From positions 1-40,010 of the forward strand of contig CAMCSA010000018.1 in assembly GCA_945877405.1 (NCBI GenBank): 40,010 nucleotides of DNA, read 5' to 3'. A model generated the notes under the pieces. The model saw only the letters and a list, made by a program, of their open reading frames with translations, was not told the origin of the DNA and did not search any database. The translations under genes and the position numbers were made by a program. Below are positions 32,634 through 40,010 of this stretch, piece by piece (the stretch's first letter is position 1; the number at the start of each line of letters is the position of its first letter). This stretch comes from an uncultured Erysipelotrichaceae bacterium (GTDB lineage: Bacteria; Bacillota_I; Bacilli_A; Erysipelotrichales; Erysipelotrichaceae).

Positions 32634-33419
32634 TTATTCCTGTGTCAGATCGCTGCCAAAATACTTTTCTGAGATTGCCTTTAATGTGCCATCTTCTCTC
32701 ATTTCCTGTAATGCCTTGTTGATGGCTTCTTTCAAAGATTCGTTGTCTTCGCCTTTCTTCATTGGAATGGCATATGGTACTGTATCAGATTCATCAACAA
32801 TCACAAAGCATGTTTCACCTGTTGTCTTGATGTAGTCATTGATGGATGTTGCCGCATTGATTGTTGCATCTACCGTACCGTTTTTAACAAGTTCCATACA
32901 TTTGGTCAGATCATCAACCCCCTGTACGGTTGCACCATATGTTTCTCCCATTTCCATATAGGAAGAGCCGATGGAATTGGCAGTTGTTCTGCCAGCCAGA
33001 TCTTCAAAGGATGTAATATCATCTGTTCCTTCCTTTACAACAAGAACAGTTCTGTCATAGACATATGGATCAGAGAAATCAAAAGTCTTCTGCCTGTCCT
33101 CTGTGATATCAACACCATTGACAACGATGTCATATGTTCCTGTAGAAAGACCTGTCAGAAGTCCGTCCCACTTACCTTCTACAATTTCAGCCTCCACGCC
33201 GATTCTTTCTGCAATACCTCTTGCCACTTCAACATCGACACCACATAACACATCATCTGCATCATGATAGGAAAACGGCTGCCAGTCTCCTTCCAGACCG
33301 ACCACAATCTTCCCTTCCGCTTTGATTCTTGCCAGATGATCATCTTCCGTCTTTGTTGTGCATGCAGTTGCTGTACATAACATCATAGCTACAAGACCTG
33401 TCTGAATCCATTTCTTCAT
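32634..33419 (-). CDS. Amino-acid ABC transporter substrate-binding lipoprotein
   Basis: A 261-residue family 3 solute-binding protein. The lipoprotein signal ends in ATAC (Cys20). Typical segments: GKIVVGLEGDWQPFSYHD, VDVEVARGIAERIGVEAEIVEGKWDGLLTGL and FDFSDPYVYDRTVLVV, with Arg and Asp residues that clamp the amino-acid backbone. The substrate (cystine, glutamine or another polar amino acid) cannot be read. GGAGG precedes the ATG; it is last in the order permease-ATPase-binding protein. Confidence 0.92.
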   Translation of the reverse strand: MKKWIQTGLVAMMLCTATACTTKTEDDHLARIKAEGKIVVGLEGDWQPFSYHDADDVLCGVDVEVARGIAERIGVEAEIVEGKWDGLLTGLSTGTYDIVVNGVDITEDRQKTFDFSDPYVYDRTVLVVKEGTDDITSFEDLAGRTTANSIGSSYMEMGETYGATVQGVDDLTKCMELVKNGTVDATINAATSINDYIKTTGETCFVIVDESDTVPYAIPMKKGEDNESLKEAINKALQEMREDGTLKAISEKYFGSDLTQE

Positions 33420-33437
33420 TTCCTTTTCCTCCGGTAT

Positions 33438-34178
33438 TCATCTTTCTTCCATTCGCAGAAATTCTCTTGTTCTTTCATTTTTTGGGTTTTCAAAGAAAGC
33501 ATGCGCATCGCCTTCCTCCACAATCACGCCATGTTCCATGAAGATGACATGATTGGATACATTTCTGGCAAACCCCATTTCATGTGTGACAACAATCATC
33601 GTCATTCCTTCTTCCGCCAGTTTCTTCATGACACCAAGCACTTCCCCAATCAGCTCTGGATCCAGTGCACTTGTCGGTTCATCAAAGAAGATGATTTCCG
33701 GATTGCCGGCAAGCGCGCGGGCGATCGCAACTCTCTGCTGCTGACCACCGGAAAGCTGTGAAGGGTAATAGGATGCCCGATCCTTCATCCCTACCTTTTC
33801 CAGCAGTTCCATACCGATCTGTTCTGCCTGTTTTTTCGGCATCTTTCCAGCTGTCATCAGCCCCAAAGTTACATTTTCCAGTGCTGTTTTATTGATGAAC
33901 AGATTATAGTTCTGAAACACGAAACCCGTATGCCTGCGGAACTGTGCAATCCGCTTATGATCCGTATCGGAAAGATCATATGTTTCATCTTTAAACTGCA
34001 TTGTTCCCTGATCTGCTGTTTCCAGATAGTTGATGCAACGTAGCAGCGTTGTCTTGCCAGAACCGGATGGGCCAAGAATGGCTACAACATCTCCCTTGTT
34101 CACACTCAGATCAACACCATTCAGGATATGAGCATCGCCGAATGATTTATGTATTCCACGTATTTCAAGCATTGCCAT
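33438..34178 (-). CDS. Amino-acid ABC transporter ATP-binding protein
   Basis: A 246-residue GlnQ-type ATPase with Walker A (GPSGSGKTT), Q-loop ([17 protein letters not shown]), signature [15 protein letters not shown], Walker B ([14 protein letters not shown]) and H-loop [11 protein letters not shown] start it at the ATG at 34178, with AAGGTG six bases upstream; the longer GTG start at 34184 overlaps the permease stop. It is coupled to the permease gene with a two-base gap. Confidence 0.95.
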   Translation of the reverse strand: MAMLEIRGIHKSFGDAHILNGVDLSVNKGDVVAILGPSGSGKTTLLRCINYLETADQGTMQFKDETYDLSDTDHKRIAQFRRHTGFVFQNYNLFINKTALENVTLGLMTAGKMPKKQAEQIGMELLEKVGMKDRASYYPSQLSGGQQQRVAIARALAGNPEIIFFDEPTSALDPELIGEVLGVMKKLAEEGMTMIVVTHEMGFARNVSNHVIFMEHGVIVEEGDAHAFFENPKNERTREFLRMEER

Positions 34179-34180
34179 GA

Positions 34181-34861
34181 TCACACCTTCTTTACATCAT
34201 AATAGCTGAGCTTCTTTTCTCCCCAACTCTGCACCCATGTCAGTATCGTGCAGAAAATCAGATAGACAAGCGCAACTTCCAGATACAGCTGCATGAAACG
34301 GTATGTTCTTCCTGCTATTCTTTCCGTTGTCATAAACATCTCCACTACCGTAATATTTGCCGCCAGCGATGTATCTTTGACAAGAGAAATCAGGTTATTG
34401 AACAAAGATGGAAAAGCCGTTCTGAATGCCTGTGGCAGAACAACATGAAACATGATCTGCATATAGTTCATTCCACTGCAGTACCCTGCCTCAAACTGCC
34501 CTTTTGAAACACCTTCAATCGAGCCTCTTACCGTTTCTGCACAATATGCTCCTGTATTCAATGAGAATACAATGATTGCTGCTGTTACAGCACTGATTCT
34601 GATACCGATCGACTGCATGCCAAAATACATGATAAACAGCTGAACAAGCATCGGCGTTCCACGGAACACCCATATATAAAACTGCACAATTCTTCTGATC
34701 ACAGGGATTCTGGCATACTGAACCATGGCACAGGCAACTGCGATGATCATCGCAAGTACAAAGGAAACAAGAGCCAATGGAATCGTAGCCGTGATTCCCG
34801 CCATGAACATCTTTGGAAAGGATTCCATTGCCAATGCGATCACTTCATTCCAGTCAATCAT
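34181..34861 (-). CDS. Amino-acid ABC transporter permease
   Basis: A 226-residue His/Glu/Gln/Arg-type permease with about five hydrophobic segments. Signatures: [19 protein letters not shown], the cytoplasmic EAA-like loop [21 protein letters not shown], and [33 protein letters not shown] precedes the ATG. It is first in the operon, whose promoter region carries the dyad at 34937-34956. It probably works as a homodimer, as only one permease is encoded. Confidence 0.95.
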   Translation of the reverse strand: MIDWNEVIALAMESFPKMFMAGITATIPLALVSFVLAMIIAVACAMVQYARIPVIRRIVQFYIWVFRGTPMLVQLFIMYFGMQSIGIRISAVTAAIIVFSLNTGAYCAETVRGSIEGVSKGQFEAGYCSGMNYMQIMFHVVLPQAFRTAFPSLFNNLISLVKDTSLAANITVVEMFMTTERIAGRTYRFMQLYLEVALVYLIFCTILTWVQSWGEKKLSYYDVKKV

Positions 34862-34936
34862 AACTTCCTCCGTTTTTCCTTAACATCATACCTTTACTTC
34901 CACTTTCCCGCAATTTCTGTGCATGAGTACTGTAAC

Positions 34937-34959
34937 ACCTGAAGTCAGCTTCAGGTCAA
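34937..34959 (-). promoter_or_regulatory. Operator-like dyad at the amino-acid ABC promoter
   Basis: A perfect 8-bp inverted repeat ACCTGAAG-TCAG-CTTCAGGT (34937-34956) overlaps TTGACC (34959-34954), a good -35 on the minus strand. The -10 is uncertain (GTTACA or TACAGT around 34929-34936). A repressor here would shut the importer operon. It could also form an RNA hairpin ending chorismate mutase transcripts, but no U tract follows. Confidence 0.5.
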
Positions 34960-35001
34960 GAAAAAATCAAAAGAAAAGGTATAATTCTTTACCTGTTCCC
35001 A

Positions 35002-35277
35002 TCACTGTTCTTCCTGAATCTGTTTCTGATATTCCTTTGAAAGCAGAAGCAGTTCTTCATACCACACTTTGAAATATTCACGGATATCTTCATCCTGAAT
35101 CCGCGCAGTATTCTTTTTTGTAATCTCCGCTTCTCTTCCACTGTTGAGAATCGGAAGTCTGTTTTCGATCTTATATTCGATGACATCCCTCACTACTTCA
35201 AACCTTTTCTCAAACAGTTCTGCGATCTGACGATCAATCACATCAATCTTTTTTCTGTCTTCATCTAACCTGGACAT
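35002..35277 (-). CDS. aroQ: Chorismate mutase, AroQ type
   Basis: A 91-residue all-helical protein that converts chorismate to prephenate for Phe and Tyr synthesis. The three-helix AroQ pattern is present: RKKIDVIDRQIAELFEKRFEVV, a lysine in EYKIENRLPI, REAEI, and YFKVWYEELLLLSKEYQKQI. It lacks fused prephenate dehydratase, dehydrogenase or DAHP synthase domains and a signal peptide. GGAGGAG precedes the ATG, and TATAAT lies at 35310-35305 on the minus strand. The amino-acid importer operon follows at a distance of 140 bases. Confidence 0.88.
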   Translation of the reverse strand: MSRLDEDRKKIDVIDRQIAELFEKRFEVVRDVIEYKIENRLPILNSGREAEITKKNTARIQDEDIREYFKVWYEELLLLSKEYQKQIQEEQ

Positions 35278-35319
35278 GATTCTCCTCCTGGTTTCCGTCC
35301 TTCTATTATATGCAACTTT

Positions 35320-35340
35320 TTACATTTTCTGTTACATTTT
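35320..35340. promoter_or_regulatory. Direct repeats TTACATTTT upstream of aroQ
   Basis: TTACATTTT occurs at 35320-35328 and 35332-35340 (12-base period), with a partial third copy TTACAATTG at 35343-35351. They lie just above the aroQ -10 and between divergent genes. Regularly spaced direct repeats can bind a regulator on one DNA face, but the sequence is A/T-rich and may be chance. Confidence 0.3.
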
Positions 35341-35395
35341 TTATTACAATTGTTGTGTTTTTCCTGTTTCCGGTCACAAATTCAGAAGACAAGTA

Positions 35396-35404
35396 TGCTA
35401 AAAT
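35396..35404 (+). promoter_or_regulatory. Extended -10 of the ATP-grasp/esterase operon
   Basis: TGC-TAAAAT forms an extended -10 that puts the start near 35411. No good -35 is seen. The ribosome binding site AGGGGG follows at 35424-35429. Confidence 0.45.
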
Positions 35405-35434
35405 GTCCGAAACAGTAAAAAATAGGGGGAAAAT

Positions 35435-36643
35435 ATGGGAAAGAACTTTGTATTCATCTCACCGACTTTTCCAAAGAATTACTACCAGTTCCCACTTGCG
35501 TGGAAGAACTATGGAGGAAATTCACTATGTATCGGTGAAGACAGCTGGGAATCTCTGTCACCTGAACTGAAAGCAGGATGCACAGAATACTATCAGGTCA
35601 GATCAATGGAAAACTATGATGAAATGTACAGTGCAGTCGCATGGTTTGCACATAAATACGGCAAGATTGACTGGCTGGAATCCAATAACGAATACTGGTT
35701 GGAACAGGATGCACGTCTGAGAACTGACTTCAACATCACATCCGGTGACAAGACTGAATCCGTCATGCGCTTTAAGACAAAGGCCAACATGAAGGAATAC
35801 TATAAGAAAGCAGGTGTACCAGTCGCAAGATACCATCTGACAACTACTTATGAAGAGGGTAAGAAGTTTGTTGATGAAGTCGGCTATCCATTGATTGTCA
35901 AACCAAATGGCGGTGTCGGCGCAGCTGCTACATGGAAGATCAAAAATGAAGAACAGCTGAAGGATTTCTACAATCAGGATCTGCCATGCCAGTACATCAT
36001 GGAAGAATTTGTTCCTGGTAACATCGTATCCTTTGATGGTATTGTTGATCAGAACAACAACATCATTTTCAAGACATCTCATTCCTTCCCGGATCCGATC
36101 ATGGATATCGTTAACGGACTGAGTGAATGCTGGTATTACAGTGAACGTGTCATTCCAGAAGATCTGGATCGTATCGGTGAGGCTGTCATTCATGCATTTG
36201 ATGTTCGTGGCCGTTTCTTCCATACTGAGTATTTCAGACTGTATGAAGATAAGAAAGGCCTTGGTAAAAAGGGTGACATCGTAGGCCTTGAAGTCAACAT
36301 GCGTCCTCCGGGAGGCTATACTCCGGATATGATGAACTTTGCCAATGACATCAATGTCTATGACATCTATGCGCAGATGGCAATGTTCAATTCCGTTACT
36401 TATAATCAGGAACGTCCATATTCCTGTTTCTATGTCGGACGACGTGATGGCCTGGAATACGCAAATGATGACGCCGCAATGTATGCAAAATACGACAATA
36501 ACATCGTCATGCATTCCCGTATGCCGGAACTGTTCTCTGCAGCAATGGGTAATGAATTCTACGTTGCACGCTTTGCGGATAAGGAAGATGGCATGAAGTT
36601 TGTACAGGATGTATATGAAAAGGTTAAAGAGGTGAATGAATGA
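35435..36643 (+). CDS. ATP-grasp domain enzyme, carboxylate-amine/thiol ligase-like
   Basis: A 402-residue ATP-grasp protein of unknown substrate. An N-terminal pre-ATP-grasp domain (1-110) begins FVFISPTFPKNYYQFPLAW. The ATP-binding lysine is probably Lys156 in YPLIVKPNGGVGAA, the hinge is YIMEEFVPGN (Glu190/191), and the metal site is GLEVNMRPPGG (Glu286, Asn288, Arg290). This layout resembles biotin-carboxylase-like and dipeptide-ligase-like enzymes that join a carboxylate to an amine through an acyl phosphate. It is not CarB or PurK, whose other domains are missing. Its stop overlaps the esterase start (ATGA), so the two proteins are made together. Confidence 0.87.
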   Translation: MGKNFVFISPTFPKNYYQFPLAWKNYGGNSLCIGEDSWESLSPELKAGCTEYYQVRSMENYDEMYSAVAWFAHKYGKIDWLESNNEYWLEQDARLRTDFNITSGDKTESVMRFKTKANMKEYYKKAGVPVARYHLTTTYEEGKKFVDEVGYPLIVKPNGGVGAAATWKIKNEEQLKDFYNQDLPCQYIMEEFVPGNIVSFDGIVDQNNNIIFKTSHSFPDPIMDIVNGLSECWYYSERVIPEDLDRIGEAVIHAFDVRGRFFHTEYFRLYEDKKGLGKKGDIVGLEVNMRPPGGYTPDMMNFANDINVYDIYAQMAMFNSVTYNQERPYSCFYVGRRDGLEYANDDAAMYAKYDNNIVMHSRMPELFSAAMGNEFYVARFADKEDGMKFVQDVYEKVKEVNE

Positions 36644-37395
36644 AAGTAGAGTACTATAAGGAATATTCCAACAATCTGGGGCGTGACATGGAATTCAAAG
36701 TCTATGGTCATGCCGGAAGACCGTTTCTTGTCTTCCCATGCCAGGACGGTCGTTTCTTCGACTACGAAAACATGGGCATGATTGATGCCGCCAAGGATTT
36801 TATTGAAAGCGGTCGGATCCAGATGTTCTGCTGTGACAGTAATGACCTGGCTTCCTGGTCTTCCAAAAGCTGGGACAACAGAGCTCGTATTGAACAGCAG
36901 GAAGCTTATGTACGCTACATTACAAATGAACTTGCTCCACGTGTGTTTGATATCAATGCAGAAGCTAATGGTGGCGTTTATGCTGAAGGTATCATGACAA
37001 CAGGTAATTCCATGGGTGGTACACATGCACTCAATTTCCTGTTACGCAGACCTGATATCTTTGCAGGATGCATTGCGCTGTCCGGAGCATATAATGCACG
37101 CGAATTCTTCCCTGACTACTTCGATGATCTTGTTTATGCAAACTCTCCGGTTGATTACATCGAAGGTATGCCATATGATCATCCATATGTAGAGATGTAC
37201 CGTAACCGTCAGATCATCGTATGCTGTGGAAGAGGTGCATGGGAAAATCCGATGCAGGAAGATTCCGCACGAATGAAGGAACTGTTTGAACACAAGAACA
37301 TCCCGGCATGGGTTGACTTCTGGGGTTCAGATGTATGCCATGACTGGCCTTGGTGGAAAAAGCAGCTTCCTTATTATCTGAATTTTGTCTGCTGA
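36640..37395 (+). CDS. Alpha/beta hydrolase, putative esterase family
   Basis: A 251-residue cytoplasmic hydrolase resembling the esterase D family (PF00756 type). The nucleophile elbow is GNSMGG with Ser124, and a C-terminal His234 (VCHDWPWW) fits the triad; the acid is not certain. There is no signal peptide. Being translationally coupled to an ATP-grasp ligase, it may hydrolyse or transfer the product or substrate of that enzyme, but no reaction can be named. A strong terminator follows. Many tryptophan and tyrosine residues line the C-terminal segment. Confidence 0.86.
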   Translation: MKVEYYKEYSNNLGRDMEFKVYGHAGRPFLVFPCQDGRFFDYENMGMIDAAKDFIESGRIQMFCCDSNDLASWSSKSWDNRARIEQQEAYVRYITNELAPRVFDINAEANGGVYAEGIMTTGNSMGGTHALNFLLRRPDIFAGCIALSGAYNAREFFPDYFDDLVYANSPVDYIEGMPYDHPYVEMYRNRQIIVCCGRGAWENPMQEDSARMKELFEHKNIPAWVDFWGSDVCHDWPWWKKQLPYYLNFVC

Positions 37396-37399
37396 TCAC

Positions 37400-37427
37400 A
37401 GCTGTCAGGTTTCTGGCAGCTTTTTTA
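37400..37427 (+). terminator. Terminator after the esterase gene
   Basis: Stem AGCTGTCAG/CTGGCAGCT (37400-37408/37413-37421, one G-U pair), loop GTTT, followed by six T's. Confidence 0.92.
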
Positions 37428-37459
37428 TTTCAGCTATATAATGGTTCTGGAGGTCAAAC

Positions 37460-38131
37460 ATGACAAAGTGGCTTAAAAACACCATTTCCTTCCGTTATTT
37501 CCTGCCATGGCTGATTGTTACATTGGCTGATATTTTTGCCGTTCTGCTGGCATATGCATATCATTTTTCACTTGGATGGGCAATCTGTTTTTCTTCCATC
37601 ATCAGCTGTATTTTCCTGTATTTTTTCCTGAAAAATGACATCAGAAAGGAGCCTTCCATCCCACTGGGATATTCATTCAAAACGTTGTTCCGATATCTTC
37701 CCGTTCTGTTTCTGGCAAATGGACTGACCGGTATGCTGGTGAACGCGATACAGCAGGGACTGCTGAATGCCGGAATGCTTCAGGCTTCTGATCTACAGGC
37801 CACAAATCAGGCAGTCATTGATATACTGTATACCGAAAACATGCTCCCCGTCGCAATTTCCTGTTTGCTTGCCGGATACAATGAAGAAATGGTCTATCGG
37901 TATTCCACATACCATATGTTCCATCATCCCAAAGCCGCATTCTTTCTTTCCTGGTTCTTTTTTGGATATGCGCACGTTTCCTTTACTTCCATTGCATCTG
38001 TGATTTCCGGAATCACATACTTTACAATGTCCTTCATTCTGACTTATGTGTATCATCGCCATCGCGATATACGGGCAAACATTCTTCTTCACGCATCCAT
38101 GAATGCCATTGCGCTTCTGTTGATGGCCTGA
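37460..38131 (+). CDS. CPBP family intramembrane metalloprotease
   Basis: A 223-residue membrane protein of the CAAX protease/bacteriocin-processing group (Abi family), with six or so hydrophobic segments. The catalytic motifs are present: Glu142-Glu143-x3-Arg147 (NEEMVYR), FFGYAH with His172, and HASMN with His211 and Asn215. Bacterial members process peptides or give bacteriocin self-immunity; no bacteriocin gene is seen here. GGAGG precedes the ATG. TATAAT at 37437-37442 may be its -10. No terminator lies between it and the tRNA gene. Confidence 0.9.
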   Translation: MTKWLKNTISFRYFLPWLIVTLADIFAVLLAYAYHFSLGWAICFSSIISCIFLYFFLKNDIRKEPSIPLGYSFKTLFRYLPVLFLANGLTGMLVNAIQQGLLNAGMLQASDLQATNQAVIDILYTENMLPVAISCLLAGYNEEMVYRYSTYHMFHHPKAAFFLSWFFFGYAHVSFTSIASVISGITYFTMSFILTYVYHRHRDIRANILLHASMNAIALLLMA

Positions 38132-38146
38132 GTGTTGCAGTTCATC

Positions 38147-38174
38147 TTGCATTTAAATCTGTTTCTGTTAGAAT
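38147..38174 (+). promoter_or_regulatory. tRNA-Leu promoter
   Basis: TTGCAT (38147-38152), a 16-base spacer and TAGAAT (38169-38174) with an upstream TGT make an extended -10. The start is predicted within a few bases of the tRNA 5' end. Confidence 0.72.
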
Positions 38175-38183
38175 AATCGTATT

Positions 38184-38264
38184 GCGGGCGTGGTGAAACT
38201 GGCAGACACGTCAGATTTAGGATCTGATGCCTTCGGTGTGCAGGTTCGAGTCCTGTCGCCCGCA
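38184..38264 (+). tRNA. tRNA-Leu (anticodon TAG)
   Basis: The acceptor arms GCGGGCG (38184-38190) and CGCCCGC (38257-38263) pair perfectly, and the discriminator is A264. The anticodon stem TCAGA/TCTGA frames the loop TTTAGGA with anticodon TAG (38218-38220), reading CUA. A variable arm (TGCCTTCGGTG region) and the T loop GGTTCGAGTCC mark it as a type II leucine tRNA. CCA is not encoded. Confidence 0.96.
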
Positions 38265-38271
38265 CAAAGAA

Positions 38272-38297
38272 AACCGGATTGCAGTCCGGTTTTTTTC
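38272..38297. terminator. Bidirectional terminator between tRNA-Leu and the MATE gene
   Basis: Stem AACCGGA/TCCGGTT (38272-38278/38285-38291) with a 6-base loop has T's on the right for the plus strand and TTTTCTTT on the minus strand, so it can end both convergent transcripts. Confidence 0.88.
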
Positions 38298-38299
38298 AT

Positions 38300-39631
38300 T
38301 CAGTCTTTGATGTCCTTCATCGGATTCTGCCACATTAACAGACCAAGCGCAAGCAGTGCACTGAGCAGATCAGCTACAGCCTGGCTCATGATGACTCCCT
38401 GATAGCCTGATAATGATGCACACACAACAATCACACCAAGGAATACAACACCCTGTCTGCTGATGGAAAGGATAAAAGATGGGAATACCTTTCCTGTTGC
38501 CTGAAACAGTACGGTCAGAAGCTGTACGATACCAACACATACGGTACCACTGATCTGCCATCTGAGCATTTCAGATCCGATCTGAATCAAAGTAGCATCC
38601 TTCAGAAAGATACCGATTACCATTTCACTGGCAACAAACAGAATCACAGTCAGGCAAAAGGAAATAGAAGAAAGGAAACCAAGTACGAAACGGACCAGTT
38701 TCTTCAACTCCCTTTTCATACGTGCCCCATACAGATATCCAAATACCGGTACACCACCAAACGCAAATCCGACAATGATCAGTACAGCAATCATCGTAAT
38801 CTTCATAACAACGCCCATAGCAGCAATTCTTTCGTTTCCATAAGGCAGCAGATACTGATTCACCAGAATGACAGCTACACTTTGCATCAGGTTACTCAAC
38901 GCAGCAGTGCCACCGATTCCAAGTAGCTGCTGTAACTGACTTGTACCAATCCGGCAGTCAGATAATGAAAGTGAGATTCCTTTTGTTTTTGTTCTGACAA
39001 TATAAAGATAAAACACAACAGAACAGCAGTAACCAATCACTGTCGCAACTGCAGCTCCCATTGCGCCCATGCCAAGGCCTGAAATCAGAATCGGATCCAG
39101 GATGATATTCACCACCGCTCCTATGATCGTTCCCATCATCGATTCTCCCGCAAGACCTTCACATCGGATCAGATTCTGATGCACGAAGCTGACAACCATG
39201 ATCGGTGCACAGATTGCAAGAATGGAATAATAACTGTATGCATGTGGCAGAGTATCCGCATCTGCACCAAGAAGTGTCAATACCTGAGACGAAAATACAG
39301 TCAGAATCAGTGCCAGTACAGCACCTGTACCTAAAGCTCCATACAAGCAGAAGGAACTGACTCTTTTTGTACCGGCTGTATTGTTTTCACCAAGCAATCT
39401 GGAGATCAGAGAACTTCCACCCTGACCGAAGATATTTCCAAATCCCATTAATGCGGTGAATACAGGTGCACACAAAGATACACCTGCAATCAGGCTTGTA
39501 TTCTGTGTGCTTGAAATAAAATATGTGTCCGCCAGATTATAGACCAGTGTTACAACAAGGCCGAATACTACCGGTAGTGCCATTCTGAAATAACTCTTAT
39601 ACAGGTGTTCTGTATCAAAAATATGATCCAT
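38300..39631 (-). CDS. MATE family efflux transporter
   Basis: A 443-residue antiporter with about twelve hydrophobic segments in two homologous halves. Typical MATE landmarks: MALPVVFGLVVTLVYNLADTYFIS at the start, GFGNIFGQGGSSLISRLLGE in helix 2, and PVFGYLYGARMKREL in the second half. It exports drugs or metabolites using an ion gradient; the substrate is unknown. GGAGGTG precedes the ATG and TATACT lies at 39655-39650. An 18-bp palindrome overlaps the -35 region, and a Crp-like gene diverges from it, so it is probably under local control. Confidence 0.95.
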   Translation of the reverse strand: MDHIFDTEHLYKSYFRMALPVVFGLVVTLVYNLADTYFISSTQNTSLIAGVSLCAPVFTALMGFGNIFGQGGSSLISRLLGENNTAGTKRVSSFCLYGALGTGAVLALILTVFSSQVLTLLGADADTLPHAYSYYSILAICAPIMVVSFVHQNLIRCEGLAGESMMGTIIGAVVNIILDPILISGLGMGAMGAAVATVIGYCCSVVFYLYIVRTKTKGISLSLSDCRIGTSQLQQLLGIGGTAALSNLMQSVAVILVNQYLLPYGNERIAAMGVVMKITMIAVLIIVGFAFGGVPVFGYLYGARMKRELKKLVRFVLGFLSSISFCLTVILFVASEMVIGIFLKDATLIQIGSEMLRWQISGTVCVGIVQLLTVLFQATGKVFPSFILSISRQGVVFLGVIVVCASLSGYQGVIMSQAVADLLSALLALGLLMWQNPMKDIKD

Positions 39632-39675
39632 ACGTTCACCTCCGCATCAAGTATATGGGAAAGACTTGTAAAAGT

Positions 39676-39693
39676 TTGTGCCATATGACACAA
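39676..39693. promoter_or_regulatory. Palindrome between the MATE gene and a Crp-like gene
   Basis: TTGTGCCATATGACACAA is symmetric at all but one base pair. TTGTG...CACAA half sites resemble operators of Crp/Fnr-family regulators. It covers the likely -35 of the MATE promoter and the -10 region (CACAAT, 39689-39694, with TTGTAA at 39666-39671) of the divergent gene. Confidence 0.6.
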
Positions 39694-39711
39694 TGAGGAC
39701 AGGAAAATCAT

Positions 39712-40010
39712 ATGAAAACAGTAAAGAATCCCGCAAAACTTGAAGAAGTATGACAATCCCTTTCCTCCTTTTTCACAAGCCGTCCACCCATCATGCGTCT
39801 GCTTGCTTTCGAAAAAGCAGAACTTCTCAATCCACCTGATGAGAAACTGAACCAGTTTCTGATTGTCATTGAAGGAAATATAATCATCTACAGCCTTCTT
39901 CAGGATGGCAGTATGCGTCATCTTTCCATTCAGGGGCCAGGTGCATTGCTTGGCGATAGTCAACTACCCGGCAATGAATTGCCAGGCTTGAAGAGAATGA
40001 TCCAAGGATC
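39712..40010 (+). pseudogene. Crp-like regulator, interrupted by TGA and cut by the window edge
   Basis: The frame starts at ATG 39712 (MKTVKNPAKLEEV), meets TGA at 39751-39753, and stays open to the window end. The open part encodes a cyclic-nucleotide-binding-type beta-roll: FLIVIEGNIIIYSLLQDGSM and HLSIQGPGALLGD. The DNA-binding domain would lie beyond 40010. Because the residues before the TGA continue in the same frame, the stop looks like a point change. The protein could still start at ATG 39793, but no ribosome binding site is seen there. Other genes use TGA as a stop, so recoding is unlikely. A sequencing error is possible. Confidence 0.6.

Noticed and set aside
35603-36514. 303-residue open frame on the minus strand
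   Set aside because: Antisense to the ATP-grasp gene and without a ribosome binding site.
38190-38402. 70-residue open frame beginning MVKLADTSDLGSDAFG
   Set aside because: This is the well-known false translation of a leucine tRNA gene.
39751-39753. TGA read as tryptophan (mycoplasma-type code)
   Set aside because: Many intact genes in the window end in TGA at the expected length (for example ftsX, tcdA and the ATP-grasp gene), so the standard code is used.

Overview
The window looks like a chromosomal segment of a low-to-medium-GC Bacillota, most plausibly a gut or oral Erysipelotrichia-type anaerobe. The reasons are strong AGGAGG ribosome binding sites, a T-box riboswitch, FtsEX with a PcsB-like hydrolase, Lac-family PTS with family 1 6-phospho-beta-glucosidases, a flavodiiron protein and free-standing AlaX and YbaK editing proteins. 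The taxon is an inference; no rRNA or other decisive marker is present. TGA is used as an ordinary stop codon.

Layout. Bases 1-155 hold no gene I can support. 156-6683: 6-phospho-beta-glucosidase with a cre-like site, an AlaX-type tRNA editing protein, a flavodiiron protein, a DUF362 protein (all minus), then a second 6-phospho-beta-glucosidase (plus). 6682-8728: HD protein and YitT protein (minus), facing away from a Crp/Fnr regulator whose mRNA looks leaderless. 8750-9960: rpsF-ssb-rpsR operon. 10006-15300: uvrB, an aminotransferase, an Lrp/AsnC regulator, an M29 aminopeptidase and a small lipoprotein. 15340-19967: ftsE-ftsX-PcsB-like M23 hydrolase-CtpA protease, a peptidoglycan remodelling cluster. 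20004-21382: a second YitT protein and a VanZ-like protein around a shared, symmetric promoter. 21362-26406: RpiR regulator with an RDD membrane protein, a YieK/NagB-fold sugar phosphate protein, an Rpn-like nuclease and an orphan PTS EIIC. 26505-30430: broken ABC ATPase, YbaK deacylase, then a TrpXYZ-type ABC importer behind a T-box with a UGG (Trp) specifier. 30433-32434: two flavodoxin-fold oxidoreductases and TcdA. 32595-34861: amino-acid ABC importer. 35002-37395: chorismate mutase, facing a translationally coupled ATP-grasp/esterase pair. 37460-40010: CPBP protease, tRNA-Leu(TAG), MATE exporter, and at the right edge a Crp-like gene interrupted by TGA.

How the parts work together. The clearest unreported-looking logic is a likely beta-glucoside/amino-sugar regulon. 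Three near-identical dyads (TTTYC-AC-N5-GRAAA type) lie upstream of the second glucosidase, the YieK-like gene and the orphan EIIC, at distances from the -10 box that differ by about two helical turns, and an RpiR-family regulator is encoded beside one of them. Tryptophan supply is sensed by the T-box. Division-linked wall hydrolysis is handled by FtsEX-PcsB with CtpA downstream.

The least understood unit is the ATP-grasp/esterase pair. All functions are read from motifs and context; no database search was run.
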